Positions 1 through 5,765 of a DNA stretch of 11,535 nucleotides are shown here, in pieces; the stretch's first letter is position 1; the number at the start of each line of letters is the position of its first letter. Under the pieces are notes generated by a model. It was not told the origin of the DNA and searched no databases. It was given only the letters and a program-made list of their open reading frames with translations. The DNA is from Candidatus Omnitrophica bacterium UBA5776. GTDB taxonomy: Bacteria; Omnitrophota; Gorgyraeia; Gygaellales; Profunditerraquicolaceae. The position numbers and the translations under genes are program-made. The DNA lies in assembly GCA_002418595.1 (NCBI GenBank), contig DIEK01000131.1:4131-15665 (forward strand). Reading direction: 5' to 3'.

Positions 1-2
1 GG

Positions 3-101
3 ATCCGCATACGCAGGAACGCCCGGTTGATACAACTGGTTTTCGCCGGGATCAATCCCGCGGGGAAAGGGTATGACGGTATTTACCGCCAGAAGGGGTG
101 A
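3..101 (+). CDS. 3' end of an unidentified upstream gene
   Basis: A 32-codon open frame runs in from the left edge and stops with TGA at 99-101. It reads as a plausible protein tail (NARLIQLVFAGINPAGKGYD, then GIYRQKG). The TGA overlaps by one base the AAGGA ribosome site at 101-105 that serves the next gene's ATG at 112, an arrangement typical of two genes in one operon. I do not recognise the family. The neighbouring frame is also open from base 2 to a TGA at 74-76, but its translation is rich in charged and polar residues and looks less like a protein. What lies upstream of the window would decide. Confidence 0.5.
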   Translation: MRIRRNARLIQLVFAGINPAGKGYDGIYRQKG

Positions 102-111
102 AGGATCGGAT

Positions 112-1053
112 ATGCTGATTCGTGACGTCGAAATTAAAGTTATACGCGGCGATATTACCGCCGTAAAAGCGGACGCGCTGGTGAATGCCGCGAACAACCG
201 CCTGCTGATGGGCGGTGGGGTCGCGGGGGCTATTAAGAAGGCCGGCGGTGAAGAGATAGAAAGAGAAGCGGTGAGCCGCGGTCCGGTGGATATCGGCGAT
301 TCCGTTGTGACTTCGGCGGGCAGGCTGGCGGCCAGGTATGTGATACACGCCGCCACCATGGGAATGGATTTTCGCACCGACGAGAGTAAGATCCGGGCTT
401 CCTGCCGGAGCGCTCTCAATCTGGCGGCAGGACTGGATATATCCTCCGTCGTCTTTCCCGCTTTGGGCTGCGGTACGGGAGGTTTCCCCTGTAAGGCGGC
501 GGCAAAGATCATGGCGCAAGAGGTGCACAGGCTTTTGTTCTGCGGGAAATCCGGCGCCCTGAAAGAGATCGTATTCTGTCTTAAAGACGAGGAAACGGCC
601 GGCATTTTCGATAAGAATGTTTGCGGCTACCTGGAATATATGACGCGCACGCTCAAACAGCCTTTTCTTACAGTGGACGCCGTTATCGAAAGCGCGGGCG
701 GGATCGTGATCATAAAAAGGAGCAATCCGCCTTTCGGCTGGGCGCTGCCGGGAGGGTTCGTGGACTACGGGGAAAGTCTGGAAGACGCCGTGAGGCGGGA
801 GGCCAGAGAGGAGACGGGGCTGGAGTTATCGGAACTCAGGCAGTTTCATACCTATTCCGATCCCGGGCGCGACCCGCGTTTTCACACGGTGGGTACGGTT
901 TTTATCGGTAGCTCTTCAGGTATCCCGGTTGCCGGTGACGATGCCGCCGAGGTGAGAATCGTTTCAAGGCAGGAGCTTGCCGGTATGGAATTCGCTTTTG
1001 ACCATAAAAAGATAGTGGAGGATTACCTCAAGGAAAAAGAGAGGGGGAGGTAG
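112..1053 (+). CDS. Macrodomain-Nudix hydrolase fusion protein (ADP-ribose processing)
   Basis: The protein has 313 residues and two domains. Residues 3-165 form a macrodomain: NAANN at 25-29, the MGGGVAGAI loop at 33-41, VIHA at 77-80 and the FPALGCGTGGFP phosphate loop at 115-126. Macrodomains bind ADP-ribose and often remove it from proteins or deacetylate O-acetyl-ADP-ribose. Residues 185-305 form a Nudix hydrolase with a complete box, G215-x5-E221-x7-R229-E230-x2-E233-E234-x-G236. Just after it comes YSDPGRDPR (248-256), which resembles the pattern in ADP-ribose and NAD-linked Nudix enzymes. The inferred role is release of ADP-ribose by the first domain and cleavage to AMP and ribose 5-phosphate by the second. 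I chose ATG 112 because AAGGA ends 6 nt before it and the macro fold begins at once. An in-frame ATG at 73 would add 13 residues and overlap the upstream frame. No signal peptide is seen. Confidence 0.85.
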   Translation: MLIRDVEIKVIRGDITAVKADALVNAANNRLLMGGGVAGAIKKAGGEEIEREAVSRGPVDIGDSVVTSAGRLAARYVIHAATMGMDFRTDESKIRASCRSALNLAAGLDISSVVFPALGCGTGGFPCKAAAKIMAQEVHRLLFCGKSGALKEIVFCLKDEETAGIFDKNVCGYLEYMTRTLKQPFLTVDAVIESAGGIVIIKRSNPPFGWALPGGFVDYGESLEDAVRREAREETGLELSELRQFHTYSDPGRDPRFHTVGTVFIGSSSGIPVAGDDAAEVRIVSRQELAGMEFAFDHKKIVEDYLKEKERGR

Positions 1054-1062
1054 CTTAAGGTT

Positions 1063-2991
1063 TCACGTTTCCCGCAACTGTTTTTCCGCGTCTATGATGT
1101 CGCGGTTGATAACTCTCGCCGTTTCACGGATCTTTTCTTTCAGCAGAGGGGAAGCGACCTCGGAGTCCCCTATCTCGCGCAGTATCTGCACGCTCATCCG
1201 GAAGTATCGCACGATCTCCCCCTCATCGGTGTCGGTTAAAAGCAGGGTTTTCTCAAAAGACGTTCCTCTCAGCCAGGATTCTATGCTCCCGCTTAAATGG
1301 AAGTAAGGCTCTTTGCTCAAAGGATAGATACGCCGTGATATCTCGAGTTGTTTTATACGGGCGTAGATCTCTTCGCAGGCCGCCCTTATGCGCCTGGCGC
1401 TTTTGGAGAGATTCAGCATCTGCTGGTTTTTACGCGGTTCAAAGACCGCCGCCGCAGCCATTATACCCAGCCCGAATTCATCCAGTTGCTCCAGCACGTC
1501 GCGTTCGTAAAGCTCGGAGAGCAGCAGTTCGTAACCGTAAACGGTCTTGGCGAACTGCCCTTTGGGAGTGAGCTCCCCGTTTTTTATGTAATCGTTGTCT
1601 TTGAGGAGATTCAACTTTGCCTCTATCAGGCGCAAGGCTTCTTTCTGTTCTTCTTTGCGGCACTGGAAATAATGCAGGGAGAGAGGATATACTTTATAGA
1701 GGTCGTCCCGGTATTTTTCGTAAAGATTGAGGATGGTGGCATATGATGTGTTAAGCTGGCTGTGTACCTCCTCGGGGCCTCCGTAAATGACGCGATTGAT
1801 GTCGTTGTAACTCAGTTTAGCGGGATTGATCCTGCAATAAACGAACCCTTCCGTATCTATGCCGCGCCTGCCCGCGCGGCCCGCCATCTGGTAGAAATCG
1901 CGCGTTTTCAGGTTGCGCACGTAGCGCCCGTAGAATTTGCGCAGATCGTCGAAGACAACCGATCTGCTCGGCATGTTTATGCCTAACGCGAAGGTCTCCG
2001 TGGTGAAGATTACCTTTAGCAGACGGCTGGTGAAGAGCCGTTCGATGACTTCTTTGAGCGTCGGCAGCATGCCCGCGTGGTGAAAAGCGATACCCTTTTT
2101 CACCAGGTCGGACATCTCTTGCGCCGAGCGTTCACGGGTCAGGTCGAATTTTCGGCAAAGTTCCTCGTAAAGAGCCGTTATTTTGCCGCAGTCGTCTTTC
2201 GGCAGGAGATCGAACCTGCAGAGATCTTTCGCCAGGTCCTCGGCCCGCCTGCGGCCGAAGACGAAATATATGCAGGGGAATCCTTCCCGTTCGCGGATGT
2301 GTTTTATGAGCGGACCGATCTTGTTCAATCCGTAACCGGTGCGCGGGTTTTGCCTGTGGAATTTATACGGCAGTTCCGGAAGCCCCTTTATGTTCTTCAG
2401 GGCAGAAAGACTGTCGACCACCTGGTTCTGGCACTGGAAAAGGAAATGCAGCGGGACCGGGCGTTCGGTTTCCACCACCGTTTGCACCGGCTTGTTATGG
2501 ATGCTTTCTATCCATTCCGCTATTTGTTTGATATTGGGTATGGTAGCGGAAAGGGCCAGCAGGTTCATGTGTGAGGGGAGAAAGATAAGCGACTCTTCCC
2601 ACACGGTGCCGCGTTCCTCGTTGTCCAGATAATGCACTTCATCGAATATGATCCAGCGGTATTTTTTCAGCGACTCCTGGTCGTCGAGTATCTTGTTGCG
2701 GAAAATCTCCGTGGTCATGATCAACACCGGAGCCTCGGGGTTCAGCGAGATGTCACCGGTGAGTATGCCTATATTATCTCCGAGGCGGTTCTGGAAATCG
2801 CGGAATTTCTGGTTGGAAAGGGCTTTTATCGGCGCGGTGTATATCACGCCGGTGTTGTTATTGATGCAGGTGTCTATGACATGTTCTGCGATCGCGGTTT
2901 TGCCCGCTCCGGTAGGCGCGGAGACGATCACGGAATGCCCGTTGTTGATATGGTCGATTGCTTCCTGCTGGAAACGGTCGTATTTGAACAT
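1063..2991 (-). CDS. Ski2/Mtr4-like DEVH-box superfamily 2 helicase
   Basis: The 642-residue protein has all core SF2 helicase motifs: a FQQEAI Q-like motif (7-12), Walker A APTGAGKT (25-32), TAPIKALSNQK (52-62), DEVH (117-120), SAT (148-150), FHHAGMLP (303-310), TTETFALGINMP (330-341) and QMAGRAGRRG (368-377). DEVH in place of DEAD/DEAH, and the GINMP-GRAGRRG pairing, point to the Ski2/Mtr4 group, which also includes actinobacterial HelY; that group unwinds RNA. Residues 440-642 are mostly charged and helical, like a shortened Ski2 C-terminal region. At 642 residues it is shorter than the roughly 900-1000 of HelY or Mtr4, and no arch insertion is evident. No Shine-Dalgarno site precedes ATG 2991, although the Q-like motif begins only six residues in, so the start is probably right. 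The gene converges on the macro-Nudix gene with 9 bp between stops. The substrate is unknown. Confidence 0.88.
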   Translation of the reverse strand: MFKYDRFQQEAIDHINNGHSVIVSAPTGAGKTAIAEHVIDTCINNNTGVIYTAPIKALSNQKFRDFQNRLGDNIGILTGDISLNPEAPVLIMTTEIFRNKILDDQESLKKYRWIIFDEVHYLDNEERGTVWEESLIFLPSHMNLLALSATIPNIKQIAEWIESIHNKPVQTVVETERPVPLHFLFQCQNQVVDSLSALKNIKGLPELPYKFHRQNPRTGYGLNKIGPLIKHIREREGFPCIYFVFGRRRAEDLAKDLCRFDLLPKDDCGKITALYEELCRKFDLTRERSAQEMSDLVKKGIAFHHAGMLPTLKEVIERLFTSRLLKVIFTTETFALGINMPSRSVVFDDLRKFYGRYVRNLKTRDFYQMAGRAGRRGIDTEGFVYCRINPAKLSYNDINRVIYGGPEEVHSQLNTSYATILNLYEKYRDDLYKVYPLSLHYFQCRKEEQKEALRLIEAKLNLLKDNDYIKNGELTPKGQFAKTVYGYELLLSELYERDVLEQLDEFGLGIMAAAAVFEPRKNQQMLNLSKSARRIRAACEEIYARIKQLEISRRIYPLSKEPYFHLSGSIESWLRGTSFEKTLLLTDTDEGEIVRYFRMSVQILREIGDSEVASPLLKEKIRETARVINRDIIDAEKQLRET

Positions 2992-2998
2992 GAAAGTT

Positions 2999-3004
2999 AT
3001 TATA
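2999..3004 (-). promoter_or_regulatory. Candidate -10 box for the helicase gene (leaderless)
   Basis: On the minus strand the sequence reads TATAAT, a perfect sigma70-type -10 box, ending 7 nt before the helicase ATG. Transcription would start at or within about two bases of the start codon, giving a leaderless mRNA. This agrees with the absence of any Shine-Dalgarno site. No good -35 is seen at 16-18 bp (TGTCTT at best), so the call rests on the -10 alone. Confidence 0.4.
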
Positions 3005-3027
3005 GCCTAAAATCCCGCGGAAAGACA

Positions 3028-3043
3028 GGTATTTCAAAATACC
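3028..3043. promoter_or_regulatory. Perfect 16-bp palindrome, candidate operator
   Basis: GGTATT-TCAA-AATACC is a perfect 6-bp inverted repeat with a 4-base centre, in the gap between two divergently transcribed genes. It begins 24 bp upstream of the helicase -10 box and about 115 bp upstream of the DUF3786 promoter, where a repressor or activator site would lie. It could also form a small RNA hairpin, but neither promoter would transcribe it. The rest of the 2992-3190 gap is purine-rich and holds only the candidate promoters. Confidence 0.35.
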
Positions 3044-3157
3044 GAAGCGCAAGGCCGGGGACGCAGAAGAACTAAGAAGGTAAAAACAAGAAGAGCAAGC
3101 GGCCGAGAAACGTGAGGCTGTTTCTTTTGCCCGGAGAGAGCCGTCTTTTATTAATGT

Positions 3158-3185
3158 TTGATTTGTGAGGCAAAAATAGTAAAAT
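3158..3185 (+). promoter_or_regulatory. Candidate sigma70-type promoter for the DUF3786 gene
   Basis: TTGATT (3158-3163) and TAAAAT (3180-3185) are separated by 16 bp. Five bases separate the -10 from ATG 3191, so transcription would begin almost on the start codon. No Shine-Dalgarno site lies in the usual window, consistent with a leaderless message. The -10 context ATAGTAAAAT recurs in front of dprA. Confidence 0.5.
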
Positions 3186-3190
3186 AAAGC

Positions 3191-3757
3191 ATGGGTTACG
3201 ATAACGCGCTGAACAAAGGATGGGAAGAGTTATCCTCACGCGCGTCCGCTCCCGTAAAGGCAGTTTTTCTCGGGCAGGAATATTTTCTTGATCCGAGTTC
3301 CAGGGAATGCGTTTCCTCCTCCGGAGGCAGGGAAAAACCGTATCTTTCCATACTTTTACTGCATTATGCCGCGGCCGCGCTGAAAGGGATCCCCCGCCTG
3401 GAAGGAAAATGGATATCTTTCAGGGAACTGCCGGCAGGGGAGTTTTATTATCCGGCTTTCCGTAAGCGGGCGTTGGAGCCGCTGCTCGCAAAATACGGAA
3501 AGGACCCGCGTGAAGCGGTCGCCGGGCTGTGCAGGCGGCTGTCCGGGATAGCCGGTGAGTTGGCGGAAGGAGACGCCTGCGTAGTGATAGAGGTTTTCCC
3601 CGGAGTGCCGGTAAAGATCGTTTTCTGGCTGGCGGACGCCGAGTTCCCGGCTGAGGTCACTATGCTCTTCGACAATACCGCCGGCAGTATTTTCTGCACC
3701 GAGGATATAGCCGTTCTGGGAGGGGCGCTGGCGGCGAACCTTGCCGCTTCCGTGTAG
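3191..3757 (+). CDS. DUF3786 family protein
   Basis: The 188-residue soluble protein matches the DUF3786 pattern as I know it: SILLLHYAAAA (53-63), WISFRELPAGEFYYPAF (74-90), EVFPGVPVKIVFWLADAEFP (134-153), TMLFDNTAG (157-165) and a TEDIAVLGGAL end (170-180). The family occurs in anaerobic bacteria and archaea, sometimes joined to an iron-sulfur domain. This copy has no cysteine cluster, only scattered cysteines at 40, 114, 130 and 169, so no bound cluster is apparent. The biochemical function is unknown. The start at ATG 3191 is supported by the promoter just upstream and by a full-length family match; no ribosome site is visible. It is divergent from the helicase and 108 nt from the next gene, so probably a single-gene unit. 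Confidence 0.75.
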   Translation: MGYDNALNKGWEELSSRASAPVKAVFLGQEYFLDPSSRECVSSSGGREKPYLSILLLHYAAAALKGIPRLEGKWISFRELPAGEFYYPAFRKRALEPLLAKYGKDPREAVAGLCRRLSGIAGELAEGDACVVIEVFPGVPVKIVFWLADAEFPAEVTMLFDNTAGSIFCTEDIAVLGGALAANLAASV

Positions 3758-3778
3758 TAAGGAGTCCGTCTTCAACAT

Positions 3779-3812
3779 ACAGCCGAACATAAGCTGTGCA
3801 TCGGCTTCGCCG
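3779..3812 (+). other. Set of mutually exclusive short hairpins
   Basis: Three stems share bases in this stretch: ACAGC 3779-3783 with GCTGT 3793-3797, AGCCGA 3781-3786 with TCGGCT 3801-3806, and CGGC 3802-3805 with GCCG 3809-3812. No T run follows, so it is not a standard intrinsic terminator. It lies between the DUF3786 gene and the nuclease gene. Stems this short can occur by chance. Confidence 0.25.
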
Positions 3813-3865
3813 GAAAGAGCAGCCAAAGTGATCTTTGTTTGAGGGGCTCTATAAGGGGGTTATGA

Positions 3866-4420
3866 ATGCGAAAGATCAGGGAACTTGTTTCTATAATGTC
3901 AATTTTATGCCTGGCTTGCGGTCTTTCTTATGCCGCTTCGTCTTATCCCGGGAAAGGGAGCGTTTTATCCTCTCTGGGGCGGAAGTATGATTATAATAAT
4001 ATCGCCGTTAAACGCGCGGTTGACGGAGATACGCTTCTGCTTGAGAACGGTGAACGCGTGCGGTTGATCGGTATAGATACCCCGGAGTGCCACGAGTCGA
4101 AGAAGCTTTACCGCGACGCCAAGCGCACAATGCAGGATGTGCAGACGATCAAATATATGGGAAAAAGTGCCGCGGCGTTCACCCGCAGGCTCGTGGAAGG
4201 AAAAAAGGTCAGGCTGGAATTCGACGTGGAGCGCAGGGATAAATACAACCGGCTTCTGGCCTACATTTACCTGCCGGACGGGACTTTCGTTAACGCAGAG
4301 ATCGTCGCCAACGGGTATGCTTCTCTAATGACTATTGCGCCGAACGTCAAACACGCTGAGCTGCTGCGCGCCCGCTACAAGGAGGCCAGAGAAAAGCGGC
4401 GCGGTCTCTGGAAGGATTGA
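3866..4420 (+). CDS. Exported thermonuclease (staphylococcal nuclease-like) protein
   Basis: The 184-residue protein begins with a basic stretch and a hydrophobic core (8-23) ending in LSYA/AS, a likely signal-peptidase I site near residue 23, so it probably acts outside the cytoplasm. LAC at 16-18 resembles a lipobox but lacks the usual residue at -3. The rest is a staphylococcal-nuclease domain: VDGDT (52-56), RVRLIGIDTPE (64-74) and RRDKYNRLLAYIYLPDG (123-139). Counterparts of the catalytic residues of S. aureus nuclease are present: D55, R66, D71, T72, E74 and R129. The family cuts DNA and RNA using calcium. The domain is complete at its C terminus (RYKEAREKRRGLW). ATG 3866 follows GGGGG at 3855-3859 by 6 nt. 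Plausible roles are nucleotide scavenging or processing of extracellular DNA. Confidence 0.85.
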   Translation: MRKIRELVSIMSILCLACGLSYAASSYPGKGSVLSSLGRKYDYNNIAVKRAVDGDTLLLENGERVRLIGIDTPECHESKKLYRDAKRTMQDVQTIKYMGKSAAAFTRRLVEGKKVRLEFDVERRDKYNRLLAYIYLPDGTFVNAEIVANGYASLMTIAPNVKHAELLRARYKEAREKRRGLWKD

Positions 4421-4422
4421 GC

Positions 4423-4646
4423 GGAACCCTTGTGGGGAATTGGGCAAGTGTTCCCCTTGGGATAACACCCTGTCTTAATGGAAAGGCAGGTGTTCACTCG
4501 TGTGACACTTTGGCTAATTGGAAAGCCAAGTGTTCACTCGTGTGAAAGTATTCGCCTGTGCGATATACTTTGGCCAATCGGATGGCCAAGTATTCGCCTG
4601 TGCGATACCCGAACTAATTTGGAAGGTTCGGTATTCGCCTGTGCGA
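4423..4646 (+). repeat. Tandem array of paired-hairpin units with covarying stems
   Basis: Five long hairpins alternate with six short ones. Long stems: 4423-4432/4445-4454, 4464-4476/4483-4494, 4505-4515/4524-4533, 4565-4575/4584-4593 and 4605-4615/4624-4634; the last four have A-rich GGA-type loops of about 6-8 nt. Short hairpins begin at 4452, 4494, 4534, 4552, 4594 and 4635, as TCAC-TCGT-GTGA (4494, 4534) or TCGC-CTGT-GCGA (4552 onward); the first is a poorer TCCC-CTT-GGGA. The period is 40-42 nt, except one 18-nt step at 4534-4552 where a long hairpin is missing. Stems differ by paired changes (C-G to T-A, A-T to G-C), which indicates selection or templating on structure. It lies between the nuclease gene and aroC and would be transcribed in either readthrough direction. 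No protein coding is credible. It resembles REP/BIME-type palindromic elements in organisation, but I cannot name a family. Confidence 0.85.
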
Positions 4647-4715
4647 AAGTTCCGAGAGGATTTGTCCTTAGGATTACCCGGGGATTGAAGCCCGGAGAAC
4701 TTCATTTAAAGGAGG
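4647..4715 (+). promoter_or_regulatory. Possible branched aroC leader ending in its ribosome site
   Basis: An outer stem AAGTTC 4647-4652 with GAACTT 4697-4702 encloses two hairpins, AGGA 4657-4660 with TCCT 4665-4668 and CCGGG 4678-4682 with CCCGG 4691-4695. Together they would form a three-way junction. The strong site AAGGAGG (4709-4715), 6 nt before the aroC ATG, follows directly. It matches no riboswitch I know. The outer arms sit where the next array unit would begin, so this may be a highly diverged repeat unit. No convincing sigma70 promoter is seen in 4421-4721. Confidence 0.35.
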
Positions 4716-4721
4716 AATGTC

Positions 4722-5765
4722 ATGCTGAGATTTCTTACTGCCGGAGAGTCTCACGGCCGGGCTTTGATAACGGTCGTAGACGGTATGCCCGCAGGTTTGA
4801 GGGTGGACGCGGAGAAGATAAATTTTCAATTACGGCGCAGGCAGCAAGGATACGGGCGCGGCGGAAGAATGAAGATCGAAACGGACAAAGCCGAGATCGT
4901 TTCCGGCCTGCGCAGAGGTTTGACTCTCGGCAGTCCGCTTTCTATCAGGATCATGAACCGGGATTTCAGCATAGAGCGGATGCCTTCGGTAGCCTGCCCA
5001 AGGCCGGGGCACGCCGATTTAGCCGGATTGCTCAAATACGGTTTTGGGGACGTTCGCGATGTTCTGGAGCGGGCTTCGGCGAGAGAAACTGCGGCGCGCG
5101 TGGCTGCTGGTTCGCTCTGCCGCATACTGCTGGAGTATTTCGGGATGAAGTTCACCTCTCGTGTGCTTAAAGTAGGCGGAGAGACGGATATTTCCGCGTT
5201 TAAGGCCGTGATAGACAGGGCGAAAAAGAGCGGCGACACCGTGGGCGGTATTTTTGAAGTCTCCGTTGCCGGTGTGCCGGCCGGGTTAGGGACTTACGCG
5301 CAGTACGATAAAAGGCTGGACGCCGCGCTCGCCGCGGCATTTATCTCCATTCCCGGAGTTAAAGCGGTGGAGTTCGGTCTGGGATTCGGTTACGCCGACA
5401 AACCCGGTTCGAAATGCCATGACCCTGCCGGGTATTCAAGGGGCAGGGGATATTTTAGAAAAAGCAATAATGCCGGCGGCATCGAAGGCGGAATATCCAA
5501 CGGGGAAGAAATAGTCGTACGCGCATGCATGAAGCCGATCTGCACCCTGTTGACTCCTCTGGAGTCCGTAAATATAAATACAAAGAAAACCGCCAAGGCC
5601 GCGGTAGAACGTTCCGATGTTGCGGTGGTGGAAGCAGCCGGGGTGGTCGGCGAGGCGGTCTGCGCCGCGGTATTGGCCGGCGCGTTCCTGGAGAAATTCG
5701 GGGGGGATTATCTGGAGGATATAAATTCCGCTTACCGCGATTATCTCAAAAGGATAAAGAAATGA
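4722..5765 (+). CDS. aroC: Chorismate synthase
   Basis: This cytoplasmic enzyme converts 5-enolpyruvylshikimate 3-phosphate to chorismate, the last shikimate-pathway step, using reduced FMN. The 347-residue protein has the family signatures: GESHG (8-12), RRRQQGYGRGGRM (38-50), PRPGHADLAG (93-102) with the conserved His97, and DVRDVLERASARETAARVAAG (110-130 region). Later come SNNAGGIEGGISNGEEIVVR and KPICTLLTPLESV. His11 and His97 correspond to the two conserved acid/base histidines. Length is within the usual range of about 350-390, so it appears complete. ATG 4722 has a strong AAGGAGG site 6 nt upstream. The stop overlaps the aroK start (ATGA), so the two are probably translationally coupled. 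The hairpin array and a possible structured leader lie just upstream. Confidence 0.97.
   Translation: MLRFLTAGESHGRALITVVDGMPAGLRVDAEKINFQLRRRQQGYGRGGRMKIETDKAEIVSGLRRGLTLGSPLSIRIMNRDFSIERMPSVACPRPGHADLAGLLKYGFGDVRDVLERASARETAARVAAGSLCRILLEYFGMKFTSRVLKVGGETDISAFKAVIDRAKKSGDTVGGIFEVSVAGVPAGLGTYAQYDKRLDAALAAAFISIPGVKAVEFGLGFGYADKPGSKCHDPAGYSRGRGYFRKSNNAGGIEGGISNGEEIVVRACMKPICTLLTPLESVNINTKKTAKAAVERSDVAVVEAAGVVGEAVCAAVLAGAFLEKFGGDYLEDINSAYRDYLKRIKK

Noticed and set aside
73..111. Upstream ATG for the macro-Nudix gene overlapping a TGA at 74-76
   Set aside because: The macro fold starts right after ATG 112, which has a well-placed AAGGA. The frame ending at 76 looks less protein-like than the one ending at 101.
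2077..2574. Plus-strand open frames of 70-165 codons across 1094-3075
   Set aside because: All are antisense to the helicase, whose motifs run through the whole region.
4423..4646. CRISPR-like array of regularly spaced repeats
   Set aside because: The whole unit is repeat, made of internal palindromes. There are no unique 25-40 nt spacers, and no cas genes are visible.
4478..5170. 230-codon open frame across the hairpin array into aroC
   Set aside because: Its first part is just the repeat read as peptide, and the rest is an out-of-frame shadow of aroC, which has full family motifs.
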